Shown here piece by piece: positions 44,768 through 52,922 of a stretch of DNA of 64,000 bases. Every line of letters begins with the position of its first letter. Positions within the stretch are counted from its first letter, which is position 1. The notes below the pieces were generated by a model. It was not told where the DNA came from and made no database searches. It was given only the letters and a program-made list of their open reading frames with translations. This stretch comes from Streptomyces sp. NBC_01478 (lineage in GTDB: Bacteria; Actinomycetota; Actinomycetes; Streptomycetales; Streptomycetaceae): contig NZ_CP109444.1 in NCBI RefSeq assembly GCF_036227225.1, positions 5,313,501 through 5,377,500 of the forward strand, written 5' to 3'. The position numbers and the translations under genes are program-made.

Positions 44768-44845
44768 CGGGGCGGCCGACCAACTCCGGGTGTGGAGCAC
44801 AGGGGTGGGCTCGCGAGGCCGGCGAAGTGGGCGCAACTGGTCGCC

Positions 44846-44979
44846 ACGGCGGTACCGGAGCGGGCGACGACGTCCAGGTCGAGCACCTTCGCCAGCGCGT
44901 CGAAGTCGCCCTCGCACACCACGGCGGGGAACGCGTCGGCGACCACCCGTTGCCGTACGAGATCCGCACCCGGCTCGCC
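44846..44979 (-). pseudogene. Remnant of ECF (SigJ/ECF41-type) sigma factor C-terminal domain
   Basis: Reading leftwards from about 44979: ADLVRQRVVADAF, then EGDFDALAKVLDLDVVARSG. This closely follows the linker and SnoaL-like start of ECF41 sigma factors (typically DADLARQR-VVDAF...EGDFDALLAVLDPDVVLRAD), but no sigma-2 or sigma-4 region precedes it and it degenerates afterwards. I read it as a short relic; similarity is from memory of the family. Confidence 0.5.
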
Positions 44980-45055
44980 AACTGCCCTGCCGCCATGGGC
45001 ATATGGCCGACGACGGGCGTGGGATTCGAAACGGGCGGCGAGGAATTCACCGCCG

Positions 45056-45115
45056 TTTTGGGTGCCGTTGCTTTCGACGGCGTTGTTCTGCGTGCCCTTG
45101 TTCCCCGTGCCGTTG
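45056..45115. repeat. Four degenerate 15-bp tandem units
   Basis: Units 45056-45070, 45071-45085, 45086-45100 and 45101-45115 each end in (G/C)(C/G)(C/G)TTG and share GTGCC-TTG cores. They lie in the decayed region upstream of arfB's 3' end. Confidence 0.75.
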
Positions 45116-45171
45116 CTCCCGGGGAATTCGGCGGGTCGCCCATGTGACAACAAACACCCGGCAGCAGGGAA

Positions 45172-45600
45172 CTATCCCCAGTCCCGCCCGTTCCGCCCCC
45201 GCTTCGTATCGGACCGCTGTTTCTTCTCCCGCAACCGGCGCTCGTTGATACCGCGCGGAATACGCGTGGGCCGGCGCGGCTTCGGTGGCGGGGCGGTGGC
45301 TTCGGCGAGGAGTGCCGCGAGGCGTACCGCGGCGGTCTCGCGGTTGCGCCACTGGGAGCGGTGCTCGGAGGACCGTACGGTGACGACGCCGTCGACGAGC
45401 CGTGAGGCGAGCCGTTCCAGCGCGCGCGCCTTCCACACCTCGGGCAGTGCCTCGGTCTTCGCGAGGTCGAACCGGAGCTCCACCTGGGAGTCGCTGGTGT
45501 TGACGTGCTGCCCGCCCGGCCCTGACGACCGCGAGAAACGCCACATGAGCTCGGCCTCGGGCAGGGAGACGGAGCCGCGGATGAGATAGGGACCGGACAT
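45172..45600 (-). CDS. arfB: Alternative ribosome-rescue factor ArfB/YaeJ (peptidyl-tRNA hydrolase)
   Basis: 142-aa class I release factor-like protein that frees ribosomes stalled on non-stop mRNA. The catalytic GGQ is at 29-31 in SSGPGGQHVNT, followed by SQVELRFDL, and the C-terminal tail is strongly basic (REKKQRSDTKRGRNGRDWG), the part that enters the empty mRNA channel. Lack of stop-codon recognition domains and the short length distinguish it from RF1/RF2. ATG 45600 chosen; an in-frame extension to 45678 lacks family features. Confidence 0.93.
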   Translation of the reverse strand: MSGPYLIRGSVSLPEAELMWRFSRSSGPGGQHVNTSDSQVELRFDLAKTEALPEVWKARALERLASRLVDGVVTVRSSEHRSQWRNRETAAVRLAALLAEATAPPPKPRRPTRIPRGINERRLREKKQRSDTKRGRNGRDWG

Positions 45601-45775
45601 GTCCCCATGGTCGCGTGTCTGTCCCGTCCACGTCACGCCAATTACCTCGGACGTTCCGGGTAAAGAAAGTAAAGTCACCTGGAACCTTCGGTACCCCTCT
45701 TGGCGTTCATACAGGTACCGGTAGCTTCGTCCTCAGCACGAAGCCCGCACCGCAACGAGGGAAGGACTCCCAACA

Positions 45776-46351
45776 ATGGCTGTAAGCCTGTCCAAGGGTG
45801 GCAACGTCTCGCTCACCAAGGAGGCCCCGGGCCTGACCGCCGTCACCGTAGGCCTCGGCTGGGACGTCCGCACCACCACCGGCACGGACTTCGACCTCGA
45901 CGCCTCGGCGATCGCGGTCAACCCCGAGGGCAAGGTGTACTCGGAGGGCCACTTCATCTTCTTCAACAACAAGTCGACCCCGGACCAGACGATCGTCCAC
46001 ACCGGCGACAACCGCACGGGCGAGGGCGCGGGCGACGACGAGGCGATCAACGTCAACCTGGCCGGCCTCCCGGCGGACGTAGAGAAGATCGTCTTCCCGG
46101 TCTCGATCTACGACGCGGAGACCCGCTCGCAGAACTTCGGCCAGGTCCGCAACGCGTACATCCGCATCGTGAACCAGGCCGGCGGCGCCGAGATCGCCCG
46201 CTACGACCTCTCCGAGGACGCGGCGACGGAGACGGCGATGGTCTTCGGCGAGCTGTACCGCAACGGCGCGGAGTGGAAGTTCCGCGCGGTGGGCCAGGGC
46301 TACGCCTCGGGCCTGGTCGGCATCGCGCAGGACTTCGGCGTCAACGTCTGA
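45776..46351 (+). CDS. TerD-family tellurium-resistance/stress protein
   Basis: 191-aa TerD-domain protein. [20 protein letters not shown] opens the family fold; the calcium-binding acidic sites are TDFDLDASA near 40-48 and [10 protein letters not shown] near 82-91; NAYIRIVN and [12 protein letters not shown] are conserved. TerD proteins bind calcium and act in envelope-stress and phage/tellurite responses; in Streptomyces they affect development. GAAGGA precedes ATG 45776. It is monocistronic, followed by two hairpins. Confidence 0.95.
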   Translation: MAVSLSKGGNVSLTKEAPGLTAVTVGLGWDVRTTTGTDFDLDASAIAVNPEGKVYSEGHFIFFNNKSTPDQTIVHTGDNRTGEGAGDDEAINVNLAGLPADVEKIVFPVSIYDAETRSQNFGQVRNAYIRIVNQAGGAEIARYDLSEDAATETAMVFGELYRNGAEWKFRAVGQGYASGLVGIAQDFGVNV

Positions 46352-46371
46352 GGTTCGCCGCGTCCGTAGTG

Positions 46372-46402
46372 CCATACGCAGTGCCGCACGTACTGCGTAT
46401 GG
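46372..46402 (+). terminator. Terminator 1 after terD
   Basis: CCATACGCAGT (46372-46382) pairs perfectly over 11 bp with ACTGCGTATGG (46392-46402) around a 9-nt loop, 20 bp after the stop codon. Confidence 0.75.
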
Positions 46403-46438
46403 AGTGCTGTATGTAGTGCTGTATGTAGTGCCGTGTGT
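46403..46438. repeat. Three 12-bp tandem repeats between two hairpins
   Basis: AGTGCTGTATGT occurs twice exactly (46403-46414, 46415-46426) and once as AGTGCCGTGTGT (46427-46438). The array sits exactly between two terminator hairpins behind terD. Confidence 0.9.
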
Positions 46439-46440
46439 GA

Positions 46441-46470
46441 GGCCCCTGGCTGCGGTTGCGGCCGGGGGCT
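46441..46470 (+). terminator. Terminator 2 after terD
   Basis: GCCCCTGGC (46442-46450) pairs with GCCGGGGGC (46461-46469) with one G-U pair around a 10-nt loop, followed by TTCGGC. Confidence 0.65.
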
Positions 46471-46610
46471 TCGGCATGTGCGGGAACCCTGCGCGGCGGA
46501 CCGGGAGTTGAGGGTGCGTGGCGCTGGGCCCGCACAGGGGTGTCTCAGCCCCGTATGGCAATGTGCCGGGATCAACAGCGGTTGTGGCACCTGGAAGGAC
46601 AGCGAGCCCT

Positions 46611-47867
46611 ATGTCGTTCGGACCGTCCCCCGCCGGTTTCGGGCCTCCCTCACCGCCCGCCTGGACCCCGCCGACCGACACGGAGCGCGCCCTGGCCGAG
46701 GCCAGAGCCCGCGGTGACCGGACGGCGTACTACGACGTGCTGGCCCGCGTCCGCCTCTACTACGTGATGTCGCGCGACGCCTACGACGCCCAGCCCGACC
46801 GCGTCCACCGCACGTTCACCCGCGACCCCCGCACGGGCGCGGAACGCTGGGAACTCTTCACGGACGGCATGCTGCCCGCGCCCCGCCCCGACGTGGTGTA
46901 CTCGCGCGCCTCCCTGCACTGGATAGCGGACGCGTGGAACCCGCGCTGTCCGCCCGCCCTCGTCATCAACCCCGGCACCCCGTGCGAACTGCCCCTCCCC
47001 TACGGCCCACCGGGCACGACGGACTGGTCGCGCGCGGCGGAGCGCCTCGGCGGCGCCCCCGCCACCTCCATGCGGCTGCGCGCCCTCCACGTCGGCGGCT
47101 CGCTGCACGGCCCCGTCGCCCACGGCCTGGCCTGCGGAGCCCTCCTCTGCGTCACCAACGGCTCGCTGTGGAACGCGCCGGCCTGGCACGGACACGGCTA
47201 CGACGGTGAGCGCCGGCGGCTGCGCGAGTGGTGGGGCATCACCACCCGCGCCGAGTGGCAGCACCATCTGAGCAACCTGCTCGCCTGCGAAGCCTCCAGC
47301 TCCGTATGGGAGTTCGCGCTGAGCCTGCGCCGTACGATCGCCCGCGACTTCGGCGGCCACGTCGACACCGGGTACTGGCGCCAGGCGGTGGCCACCGTCA
47401 TCCGCGCCAACTCCGAGGGCTCCACGGTGATCACGGAGGACGGCGTCACGAAGACCGACCCGCGCCCCGCGTCGGAGACGGAGGCGCGTGTCGAGGGCGT
47501 ACAGCGCCTGATCGGCCGTATCACCCGCTACGAGGCCCGGATGCGGGCCGACGGCATCCTCGCCGAGAACCGCTACGTCACCTCGGTCGAGGCCTGGGAC
47601 CTGGGCCGGGCCTCGAAGATGGCCCGCTGGGGCCTGGGCGCCCGCTTCGCCACCCTGCCGGAGACGGAGTCCGCGGTCGTCCGGGCGGGCCGGGCCGCCG
47701 CCCTCGCCTACCGCTCCTGGGCCGACTTCTCCACCGGCTACATCCTCGGCCGCTGTCTCCACTTCGACGAGGAGGAGTTCGGCGACTGGTACCAGGACAT
47801 GGTCTCCGCGCACCGGATCCTGATGTCGGACGCGGGCAGTCCCTGGCTGAACATCCCTTTTCGGTAG
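46611..47867 (+). CDS. DUF1266-domain protein
   Basis: 418-aa protein. After a Pro-rich N-terminus and a segment resembling SseB-type domains (about 40-160), the C-terminal half (about 205-415) matches DUF1266: AWDLGRASKMARWGLGARF, AAALAYRSWADFSTGYILGR and DMVSAHRILMSDAGSPWLNIPF. DUF1266 proteins are widespread bacterial proteins of unknown role. GGAAGGA lies upstream of ATG 46611. It precedes the mannanase gene on the same strand. Confidence 0.85.
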   Translation: MSFGPSPAGFGPPSPPAWTPPTDTERALAEARARGDRTAYYDVLARVRLYYVMSRDAYDAQPDRVHRTFTRDPRTGAERWELFTDGMLPAPRPDVVYSRASLHWIADAWNPRCPPALVINPGTPCELPLPYGPPGTTDWSRAAERLGGAPATSMRLRALHVGGSLHGPVAHGLACGALLCVTNGSLWNAPAWHGHGYDGERRRLREWWGITTRAEWQHHLSNLLACEASSSVWEFALSLRRTIARDFGGHVDTGYWRQAVATVIRANSEGSTVITEDGVTKTDPRPASETEARVEGVQRLIGRITRYEARMRADGILAENRYVTSVEAWDLGRASKMARWGLGARFATLPETESAVVRAGRAAALAYRSWADFSTGYILGRCLHFDEEEFGDWYQDMVSAHRILMSDAGSPWLNIPFR

Positions 47868-47916
47868 GCGGAACTCTAATCTGGCGAAGATCCGTTTCCC
47901 GCCTGGAGGTTGAGTC

Positions 47917-49281
47917 TTGCGAAGACGTACGTTCGTCACCGCTCTCGGCGCCACCGTCGCCGCGTCCGCCGTACCGGGAGTGGCACGCGCGGCCACACCG
48001 CTCATAGCGCCGACGCTGACGGGCCGGGACCCGTCGGCGTCGGCGAACGCGCAGAAGGTCTACGCCTTCCTGGTGTCGCTGGAGAACGCGGCGCGCTCCG
48101 GAACGCATCCGATGACGGTCATCGGGCAACACGTCGAGACCCAGCAGGAGTTGTACAACGCGAGTTACGGGGACACGGGCGGCACGACGTTCTCGGGCTA
48201 CTACTACAAGAAGGCCGCGGACATCACGGGCAAGCTGTCCGGCTTCGTCGAGATCGACCTCGGGCCCGGGTACGGCGCGACCGGCTGGGGGAGGTACGGG
48301 GACCGGTCCTACAACCGGCCGTTGGGGCTGCCGACGGGGGTGCGGTCCTGGCAGTACAACGACGACGCCGTCGACCTCGCCTTCGGGGTGTGGAAGGGCC
48401 TGCCGCGCACGGCGGACGGCAGCTACAACCCCGACGGCACCATGGTCCGGCTCGACGGGACCACCGCGTCCCTCGCCAACGGCGGCGCCGCTTCCGGGAT
48501 CGTGGGCATGAGCTTCCACCAGCCGTACCCCGGTTCCGCGGTGAAGTCCTGGAGCCGGGTCCTCACCCAGGTCACGGGCGAGCACCCGGGCGGTGACGCG
48601 TCCTACCCGTTGGCGACGCTCACCACCGACCAGGCGTGGTTCGACCGCGTCCTCGACTGGGAGTCGGACACCGACGAGTACCGGACGCTCCTCGCGGACC
48701 TGTCCTTCCTGGCGGCCACGCTCTCGTACTTCGCCGCATGGGACATCCCCGTGCTCCTGCGGCCGTACCACGAGATGAACGGCGACTGGTTCTGGTGGGG
48801 CGGCAAGACCCCGGCGTCGTACAAGAAGCTGTGGCGGATCACGTACGACTACCTGGTGACGACGAAGGGCCTGCACAACCTGATCTTCGTCTGGTCGCCC
48901 GGGGCGTGGGACCCGCAGGGCGACGACGTGCCGTGGGACTACTACCCCGGGGCCGACCTCGTCGACGTCGTCGGCGTCGACGACTACAGCCCGTCCGCCT
49001 CGGACCTCACGCACGTGTATTACACGGGGCTGGTCGACTACGCGAAGCCGCGGGTGCTCGCGGAGACGTACAACATGCCGATCACGGCGGCCGGTTCGAA
49101 CGCGCTGACCCGCAGCCCGTGGGTGATCTGGAGCACCTGGGGCTCCGGGATGACCAAGACGGCGATCAACTCGAACGCGGACGTGAAGGCGACGTACTAC
49201 GCCACGGACCAGGTGTACACGGGCGGTTCGGGCACCGGGTTCGGGCAGAACTTCGCCTGGGGGTCGGTCCACGCGCACTGA
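47917..49281 (+). CDS. Secreted glycoside hydrolase family 26 (beta-mannanase-like), Tat signal
   Basis: 454-aa secreted enzyme. TTG 47917 is supported by GGAGG at 47905-47909 and starts a twin-arginine signal (RRRTFVTALGATVAAS), with cleavage likely after VARA. The GH26 barrel carries the acid/base Glu286 in RPYHEMNGDWFWWG and the nucleophile candidate Glu383 in VLAETYN; FVWSPGAW and DYYPGADLVDVVGVDDY are also typical. It should hydrolyse beta-mannan or a related plant polysaccharide. No binding module is attached. Confidence 0.92.
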   Translation: MRRRTFVTALGATVAASAVPGVARAATPLIAPTLTGRDPSASANAQKVYAFLVSLENAARSGTHPMTVIGQHVETQQELYNASYGDTGGTTFSGYYYKKAADITGKLSGFVEIDLGPGYGATGWGRYGDRSYNRPLGLPTGVRSWQYNDDAVDLAFGVWKGLPRTADGSYNPDGTMVRLDGTTASLANGGAASGIVGMSFHQPYPGSAVKSWSRVLTQVTGEHPGGDASYPLATLTTDQAWFDRVLDWESDTDEYRTLLADLSFLAATLSYFAAWDIPVLLRPYHEMNGDWFWWGGKTPASYKKLWRITYDYLVTTKGLHNLIFVWSPGAWDPQGDDVPWDYYPGADLVDVVGVDDYSPSASDLTHVYYTGLVDYAKPRVLAETYNMPITAAGSNALTRSPWVIWSTWGSGMTKTAINSNADVKATYYATDQVYTGGSGTGFGQNFAWGSVHAH

Positions 49282-49290
49282 GCGCGCCCA

Positions 49291-49346
49291 CTGAGCGGGG
49301 GGCGGTCTCAAGTCCCGCCCGCTGAGCGGCGGTTGGTCTCACGTCC
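49291..49346. repeat. 25-bp imperfect direct repeat
   Basis: CTGAGCGGGGGGCGGTCTCA... at 49291-49315 recurs at 49322-49346 with four mismatches, a 31-bp period, directly behind the mannanase stop codon. The remaining intergenic sequence to 49516 holds no gene, only the promoter of the lipoprotein. Confidence 0.75.
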
Positions 49347-49516
49347 GGGCCGCGCCGATGCCGTGCGAGGTGGCCCTCGACATCGGCTGAGCCACGGCCC
49401 TGGATCCTGATGCAACGCCAGAACACCTCGGTTACAGGTCTGTTGAGAACTCACTCCTACTGTGGTGATCAACACGGCGCGCGTCAGCGCCCCTTATCCA
49501 ACGGAGAAGCACCACG

Positions 49517-50191
49517 ATGCGTCTGCTCCACGCTGCCACCGCCCTCGCCGCCACATCCGCGCTCGCCCTGGCGCTCACCGCCTGCGGCAACGGCAGTGGC
49601 AACGACACCGCAGGCGACCAGTCGTCCGCACCGACGTCCTCGGCCACTGCGGCCGACGGCGCCCCGGCGGAGAACGCGGGTGACACCAAGGACGCGGGCA
49701 GCAGCACCGGTGGAAGCGGCAGCAGCACCGGTGGCGGTACGGGCACCGGCAGCAGTGACGGCAGCGGCTCCAGCACCGGCCGCTGCCACACCGCTGGGCT
49801 GGACTTCTCGTTCGGCTCCGGTGACGGCAAGGTCAGCAGCTCGGACGACCAGCAGCACCTGGCCGTGGTGCTGAAGAACAAGACGTCCGCCGCGTGCACC
49901 ATCCAGGGCTTCCCCGGGGTCGACCTGAAGTCCTCCGGGGGCAACTGGTCACTGACCCGCAGCAGTACGACGCCCAAGAAGGTCACCCTGGCCGCCGGCA
50001 GCAGCGCGACGTTCACCATCAGCTTCCTGCCGTGGACCCAGGGCAGCGGCACCGAGTTCAAGGCCACCTCCGTCGTCGTCACCCCGCCGAACGAGACCAC
50101 CTCGGCTTCCCTGGCCTGGCCCGGCGGCAGCGTCCTGCTCCAGGACGGCGCCACGCATCCCGGCACCTACACCGGCCCCGTCGGCGGCTGA
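49517..50191 (+). CDS. DUF4232 lipoprotein
   Basis: 224-aa lipoprotein. The signal peptide ends in a lipobox LALTACG with Cys23 as the anchor; a Gly/Ser/Thr-rich linker (about 25-88) leads to a DUF4232 beta-sandwich starting RCHTAGLDFSFGSGDG and containing CTIQGFPGVDL and FTISFLPW. Two Cys in the domain (CHTAG, ACTIQ) may form a disulfide. GGAGAA precedes ATG 49517. Function of DUF4232 is unknown. Confidence 0.9.
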   Translation: MRLLHAATALAATSALALALTACGNGSGNDTAGDQSSAPTSSATAADGAPAENAGDTKDAGSSTGGSGSSTGGGTGTGSSDGSGSSTGRCHTAGLDFSFGSGDGKVSSSDDQQHLAVVLKNKTSAACTIQGFPGVDLKSSGGNWSLTRSSTTPKKVTLAAGSSATFTISFLPWTQGSGTEFKATSVVVTPPNETTSASLAWPGGSVLLQDGATHPGTYTGPVGG

Positions 50192-50341
50192 AGGCCGGAC
50201 CGAGACGTACGCACGGTCACCTACAACACGCTGAAGGTTCCGAGGAGTTCGCCGAGCGGGCCCCCGCATCCAGGTGCGTCCCTCGCGGTGCTCGGCTGCC
50301 CCGCACTGTCGACTCCGGTGGAACCGGGAAGGGCAGCGAGG

Positions 50342-50811
50342 CTACTCCCCCACAGGGCAAGGCAGTTGAGGCGCCGCAGCGTTCGGGGAACAGGTGACGA
50401 GGGCGATGGACAGGTACGAAGGGCGTTCGAGGTAGAGGCCGTACGACACATCGGTCCCCGCCGCCAGGTGCTCCGCCGCGGAGTCGACGAGCCGCGCGAG
50501 GCGGGCGATGTCCCGCTCCGCGTCGGCGGCGAACCGGGGTGCGTGCCGGGTGATTTGCTCGCCGAGCCAGGCCGCCGCCTCCTTCGCCTCACCCCATGTG
50601 CCCCACACGAGGGGACGGGGCTTGATGAGCCAGTACGCCGTTTCCAGGGCGGTAGATCGGAGGTGGGGAACTCCGCGGCCACCTCACGGTAGCGCTGGAT
50701 CAGCTCGGGTCTGCTTCCGGTAGGGGGCGGCTCCGGATGCGGGGGCCGACGTAGGGCTTCCTGGTCGAAGCGCTGCTTGGGGCCGGTCCACAGATAGGCG
50801 TGGTGGTGCAC
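50342..50811 (-). pseudogene. Frameshifted hypothetical gene
   Basis: From GTG 50811 (VHHHAYLWTGPKQRFDQEAL, with AGGGAA upstream) the frame is good to about 50650 (EFPTSDLPP). There the coherent sequence moves to another frame: ETAYWLIKPRPLVWGTWGEA through ALVTCSPNAAAPQLPCP, ending at 50342. Restoring one C in the GCCCTGG run gives a continuous protein of about 157 residues, LPPLETAYWLIK across the join. Either a one-base deletion inactivated the gene or this is a sequencing error. No named family. Confidence 0.7.
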
Positions 50812-50848
50812 CTGTCGTTCCCTGTTCGGTGTCGGCGATGGCGGGAGT

Positions 50849-50889
50849 GACCGGTCCCGGCCTTGTGGAGAGGCGGGCCGGGACCGGTC
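50849..50889 (-). terminator. Strong hairpin behind the interrupted DUF397-like gene
   Basis: GACCGGTCCCGGCC (50849-50862) pairs perfectly over 14 bp with 50876-50889 around a 13-nt loop, 16 bp after the stop codon of the minus-strand fragment. Confidence 0.8.
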
Positions 50890-50904
50890 GGAGAGCCCGG
50901 AGGA

Positions 50905-51051
50905 TCAGACCTCCAGTCCGAACCGCGCCGGATCGATCCCGGCCGCGTCCAACTCCCCCGTGGTGAACCGCAACGGCTCCGCGCCCGGCCGCTTGCTGTC
51001 GCCCAACGCCCAGATGCCCTCATCGATCCGGGCCAGGGTCACGCACCCCTC
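50905..51051 (-). pseudogene. 3' fragment of a DUF397-like gene cut by an insertion sequence
   Basis: Reading leftwards from the IS end: TEGCVTLARIDEGIWALGDS, then GAEPLRFTTGELDAAGID, stop at 50905-50907. The order GC-V-x-L-A, W-A-L-x-DSKRP, PLRFT, EL follows DUF397. The frame continues through the target site and beyond the other IS end (RANWRGC at about 51942-51960), supporting interruption by the IS. Only the distal part is recognisable; GTG at about 51042 could give a short product. The true 5' end is not certain. Confidence 0.45.
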
Positions 51052-51054
51052 AGT
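51052..51054. repeat. IS target-site duplication, left
   Basis: AGT, matching the AGT at 51939-51941 on the other side of the element. Confidence 0.7.
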
Positions 51055-51938
51055 GAGGTGTTTTCATCCTGACGCGGCTGCGAGGTGCAGAGTGAGCACG
51101 GCCTTGACGATCGCGGTGATGCGGTTGGTGCTGCAGCGCACCTTCCGCAGCAGACGCCAGCTCTTGAGCGTGGCCATGGCCTGCTCACCGACGCAGCGGA
51201 TCTTGGCGTGGGTGGTGTTGTGGCGTCGTTGCCACCGCTTGAGGCGTCGCCCCTTGAACGGGACTCGAACGTTCCCAGCCGCGCCCTGATACGCCTTATC
51301 GGCCCAGCACTTGAGGCCGGCCTCGGCAAGGGCGTCAATGATTCCGTGCTCGCGTGCCGCCGTCAGGTCATGTGTCGCGCCGGGCAGTGCGGGCGATGCC
51401 CACAGCAGCCGTCCGAGCGGATCGGTCAGCACCTGAACGTTCATACCGTGATGCCGCTTCTTACCGGAGTAGTAGGGCCGGTCGGCGGCGATCCGGTTGA
51501 TCGGCAGCACGGTGCCGTCCAGGATCACGTACGCCTTCGAACGGGCCATCACCATTGCCTCGTTGAGCGTGGGTGCAAGCGCGGCCAGAACGTCGATCGC
51601 CTCGCGGACGTAGCGGTACACCGCGGCAATCCCGATGCCGAACCCGGCCGCGAGCTGCGCATACGTGTCGCCACACCGCAGATGGGCCAGGGCGAGCAGG
51701 GCCTGGCGTCGGGGAGTCAGCCTCCGCCACCGACTGCCTGTCTCCCGACGTCGCACCGCCAGCACCCGACTCAGGTGACGGAGGTGCACGGTGGACAGAT
51801 CGATGGCCGACGGACAGACAAGCACACGGAGCTCCTGGAACGACGGTTGATCTTGGTCGACAACTCGTCTACCAGGAGCTTCGACGTTCCGCAGGCCCGT
51901 CCAACTCCGAGTCACCCTGGGCAGGTTGGAAGGTGCTC
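51055..51938 (-). mobile_element. IS5-family insertion sequence (ISL2-like), 884 bp
   Basis: The element is bounded by imperfect inverted repeats beginning GAGGTGTTTTCATCCTG (left, 51055) and GAGCACCTTCCAACCTG (right end, read from 51938), 11 of 17 matching, with 3-bp duplications AGT at 51052-51054 and 51939-51941. A 3-bp ANT-type target (ACT on the other strand) and GAG termini are as expected for the ISL2 group. One transposase gene fills it, with its stop 9 bp from the left end. Confidence 0.85.
51064..51825 (-). CDS. IS5-family transposase (DDE, with N-terminal HTH)
   Basis: 253-aa transposase from GTG 51825, which has AGGAG upstream; GTG 51915 is in frame and still inside the element (283 aa). 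An N-terminal HTH (RRQALLALAHLRCGDTYAQL...GIAAVYRYVREA) precedes a DDE_Tnp_4 catalytic domain: the first Asp in AYVILDGTVLPI, YYSGKKRHHGMNVQVL, the second Asp in GATHD, ADKAYQG, and the late Glu in RCVGEQAMATLKSW. It appears full-length, so the element may be active. Confidence 0.93.
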   Translation of the reverse strand: MLVCPSAIDLSTVHLRHLSRVLAVRRRETGSRWRRLTPRRQALLALAHLRCGDTYAQLAAGFGIGIAAVYRYVREAIDVLAALAPTLNEAMVMARSKAYVILDGTVLPINRIAADRPYYSGKKRHHGMNVQVLTDPLGRLLWASPALPGATHDLTAAREHGIIDALAEAGLKCWADKAYQGAAGNVRVPFKGRRLKRWQRRHNTTHAKIRCVGEQAMATLKSWRLLRKVRCSTNRITAIVKAVLTLHLAAASG

Positions 51939-51941
51939 AGT
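51939..51941. repeat. IS target-site duplication, right
   Basis: AGT, matching 51052-51054. Confidence 0.7.
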
Positions 51942-52030
51942 GCAGCCACGCCAATTGGCCCGGCCGAGCCATGGAGGTGTGCGTCGCGAACGCCCCGTAC
52001 CGGCACGAGCGAACAAGAAGGAGCCCCCAC

Positions 52031-52511
52031 ATGGACCCCGCCCCACACCTCCCCACAGATCTACCGCCTCCGCACCCCCAACTCCCCCACCAGCCCCAAG
52101 ACCTGCCGAGACCTCGTCGCCCTCCTCCTCCAGGTCACCGGCCGCCCGCACCACGTCGACACCGCCAGACTCCTGGTCTCCGAGATCGTCACGAACGTCG
52201 ATCTCCACACCGACTCCCTGGCCGTACGCCTCGAAGTCGTCCTGCGCCACGACCGGTTACGTGTCTCGGTCCATGACGACGCCCTCGACGCCGGCCCCCA
52301 CCAGAAACCCGGCGACGCGTACGACGAGAACGGCCGAGGTCTGCTTCTGCTCACCGGACTCGCCCAGGACTGGGGTGTGCAGCACGGCGCCACCGCACAC
52401 GGGATCCCCGGCAAACGGATCTGGTTCGAACTCGGCGAGGATCGGCCTATGAGGTCACGGCATCAGCCGACCGAATCCACCGAGGTCTCGAAACCCGCGC
52501 TGTCGCAGTAG
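52031..52511 (+). pseudogene. Frameshifted ATP-binding anti-sigma-type (RsbW-like HATPase) gene
   Basis: ATG 52031 has a strong GAAGGAG site, but its frame runs into Pro-rich nonsense. The HATPase sequence (IYRLRTPNSPTSPKTCRDLV, LLVSEIVTNVDLHT with the N-box Asn, VSVHDD, and ENGRGLLLLTGLAQDWG with the G2 box) is one frame away and has no start of its own. Removing one C from the runs at 52037-52054 would join them (MDPAPHLPQIYRL). It carries a TTA codon at 52257-52259, the only one I saw, which would make it bldA-dependent if intact. Its 3' end overlaps the opposing lipoprotein gene by 49 bp. Confidence 0.72.
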
Positions 52512-52840
52512 GACACCGCCCGCCCCTCGGCCCCGATGTCGCCGCCGATCGCGTTGACGGTGTCGTCGAGGATGCGGGTGCCGCCGTGTTCCAGGCCTGC
52601 CTTGTCCAACTTCTTCGCAGCGTAGAGAACCGCTTCCCCCGCCGATTCCGTGTTGGCCGACTTGGCGCGCACCTCATCCTGCCAGGACCCCAGCTTGTCG
52701 CAGTACTCCTCCTGCCACGCCTTGTCCTGCGCCGATTCGCCCGACGAACAGCCGCTCATCAGGACCGCCACGACAGCCACGACGACGACGGCCGCTGCTC
52801 GCCTGACCGTGCCGACCCCACACCTGTGCCGCATGGACAT
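52463..52840 (-). CDS. Small lipoprotein, unknown function
   Basis: 125-aa protein starting at ATG 52840 (MSMRHRCGVGTVRRAA) after GGGGAGGG. The signal core AAAVVVVAVVAVLMSGC is a lipobox with the lipidated Cys at about residue 31. The mature domain has two Cys (EEYCDKLGSW and AVSYCDSAGF) that may pair. No named family. Its 3' end overlaps the frameshifted HATPase gene. Confidence 0.75.
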   Translation of the reverse strand: MSMRHRCGVGTVRRAAAVVVVAVVAVLMSGCSSGESAQDKAWQEEYCDKLGSWQDEVRAKSANTESAGEAVLYAAKKLDKAGLEHGGTRILDDTVNAIGGDIGAEGRAVSYCDSAGFETSVDSVG

Positions 52841-52922
52841 GCCCTCCCCGAAGCGCCGACACAGAGTATGGATCACACAGGTGTCGCCTCGCACGGGATC
52901 CGCGCAGCACTAGCGTGCCCCC

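Larger units (their letters stand above)
44768..45171. other. Decayed intergenic region with gene remnant and 15-bp repeats
   Basis: 404 bp between the acetyltransferase and arfB without an intact gene. It contains the minus-strand sigma-factor remnant at 44846-44979 and four 15-bp tandem units at 45056-45115. An open minus-strand frame spans most of it (44692-45153) but its N-terminus is only Asn/Gly/Thr repeats. Confidence 0.6.

Noticed and set aside
49430..49450. ACAGGTCTGTTGAGA as a DasR site before the DUF4232 lipoprotein
   Set aside because: Only the first half-site matches; the right half does not fit the palindrome.
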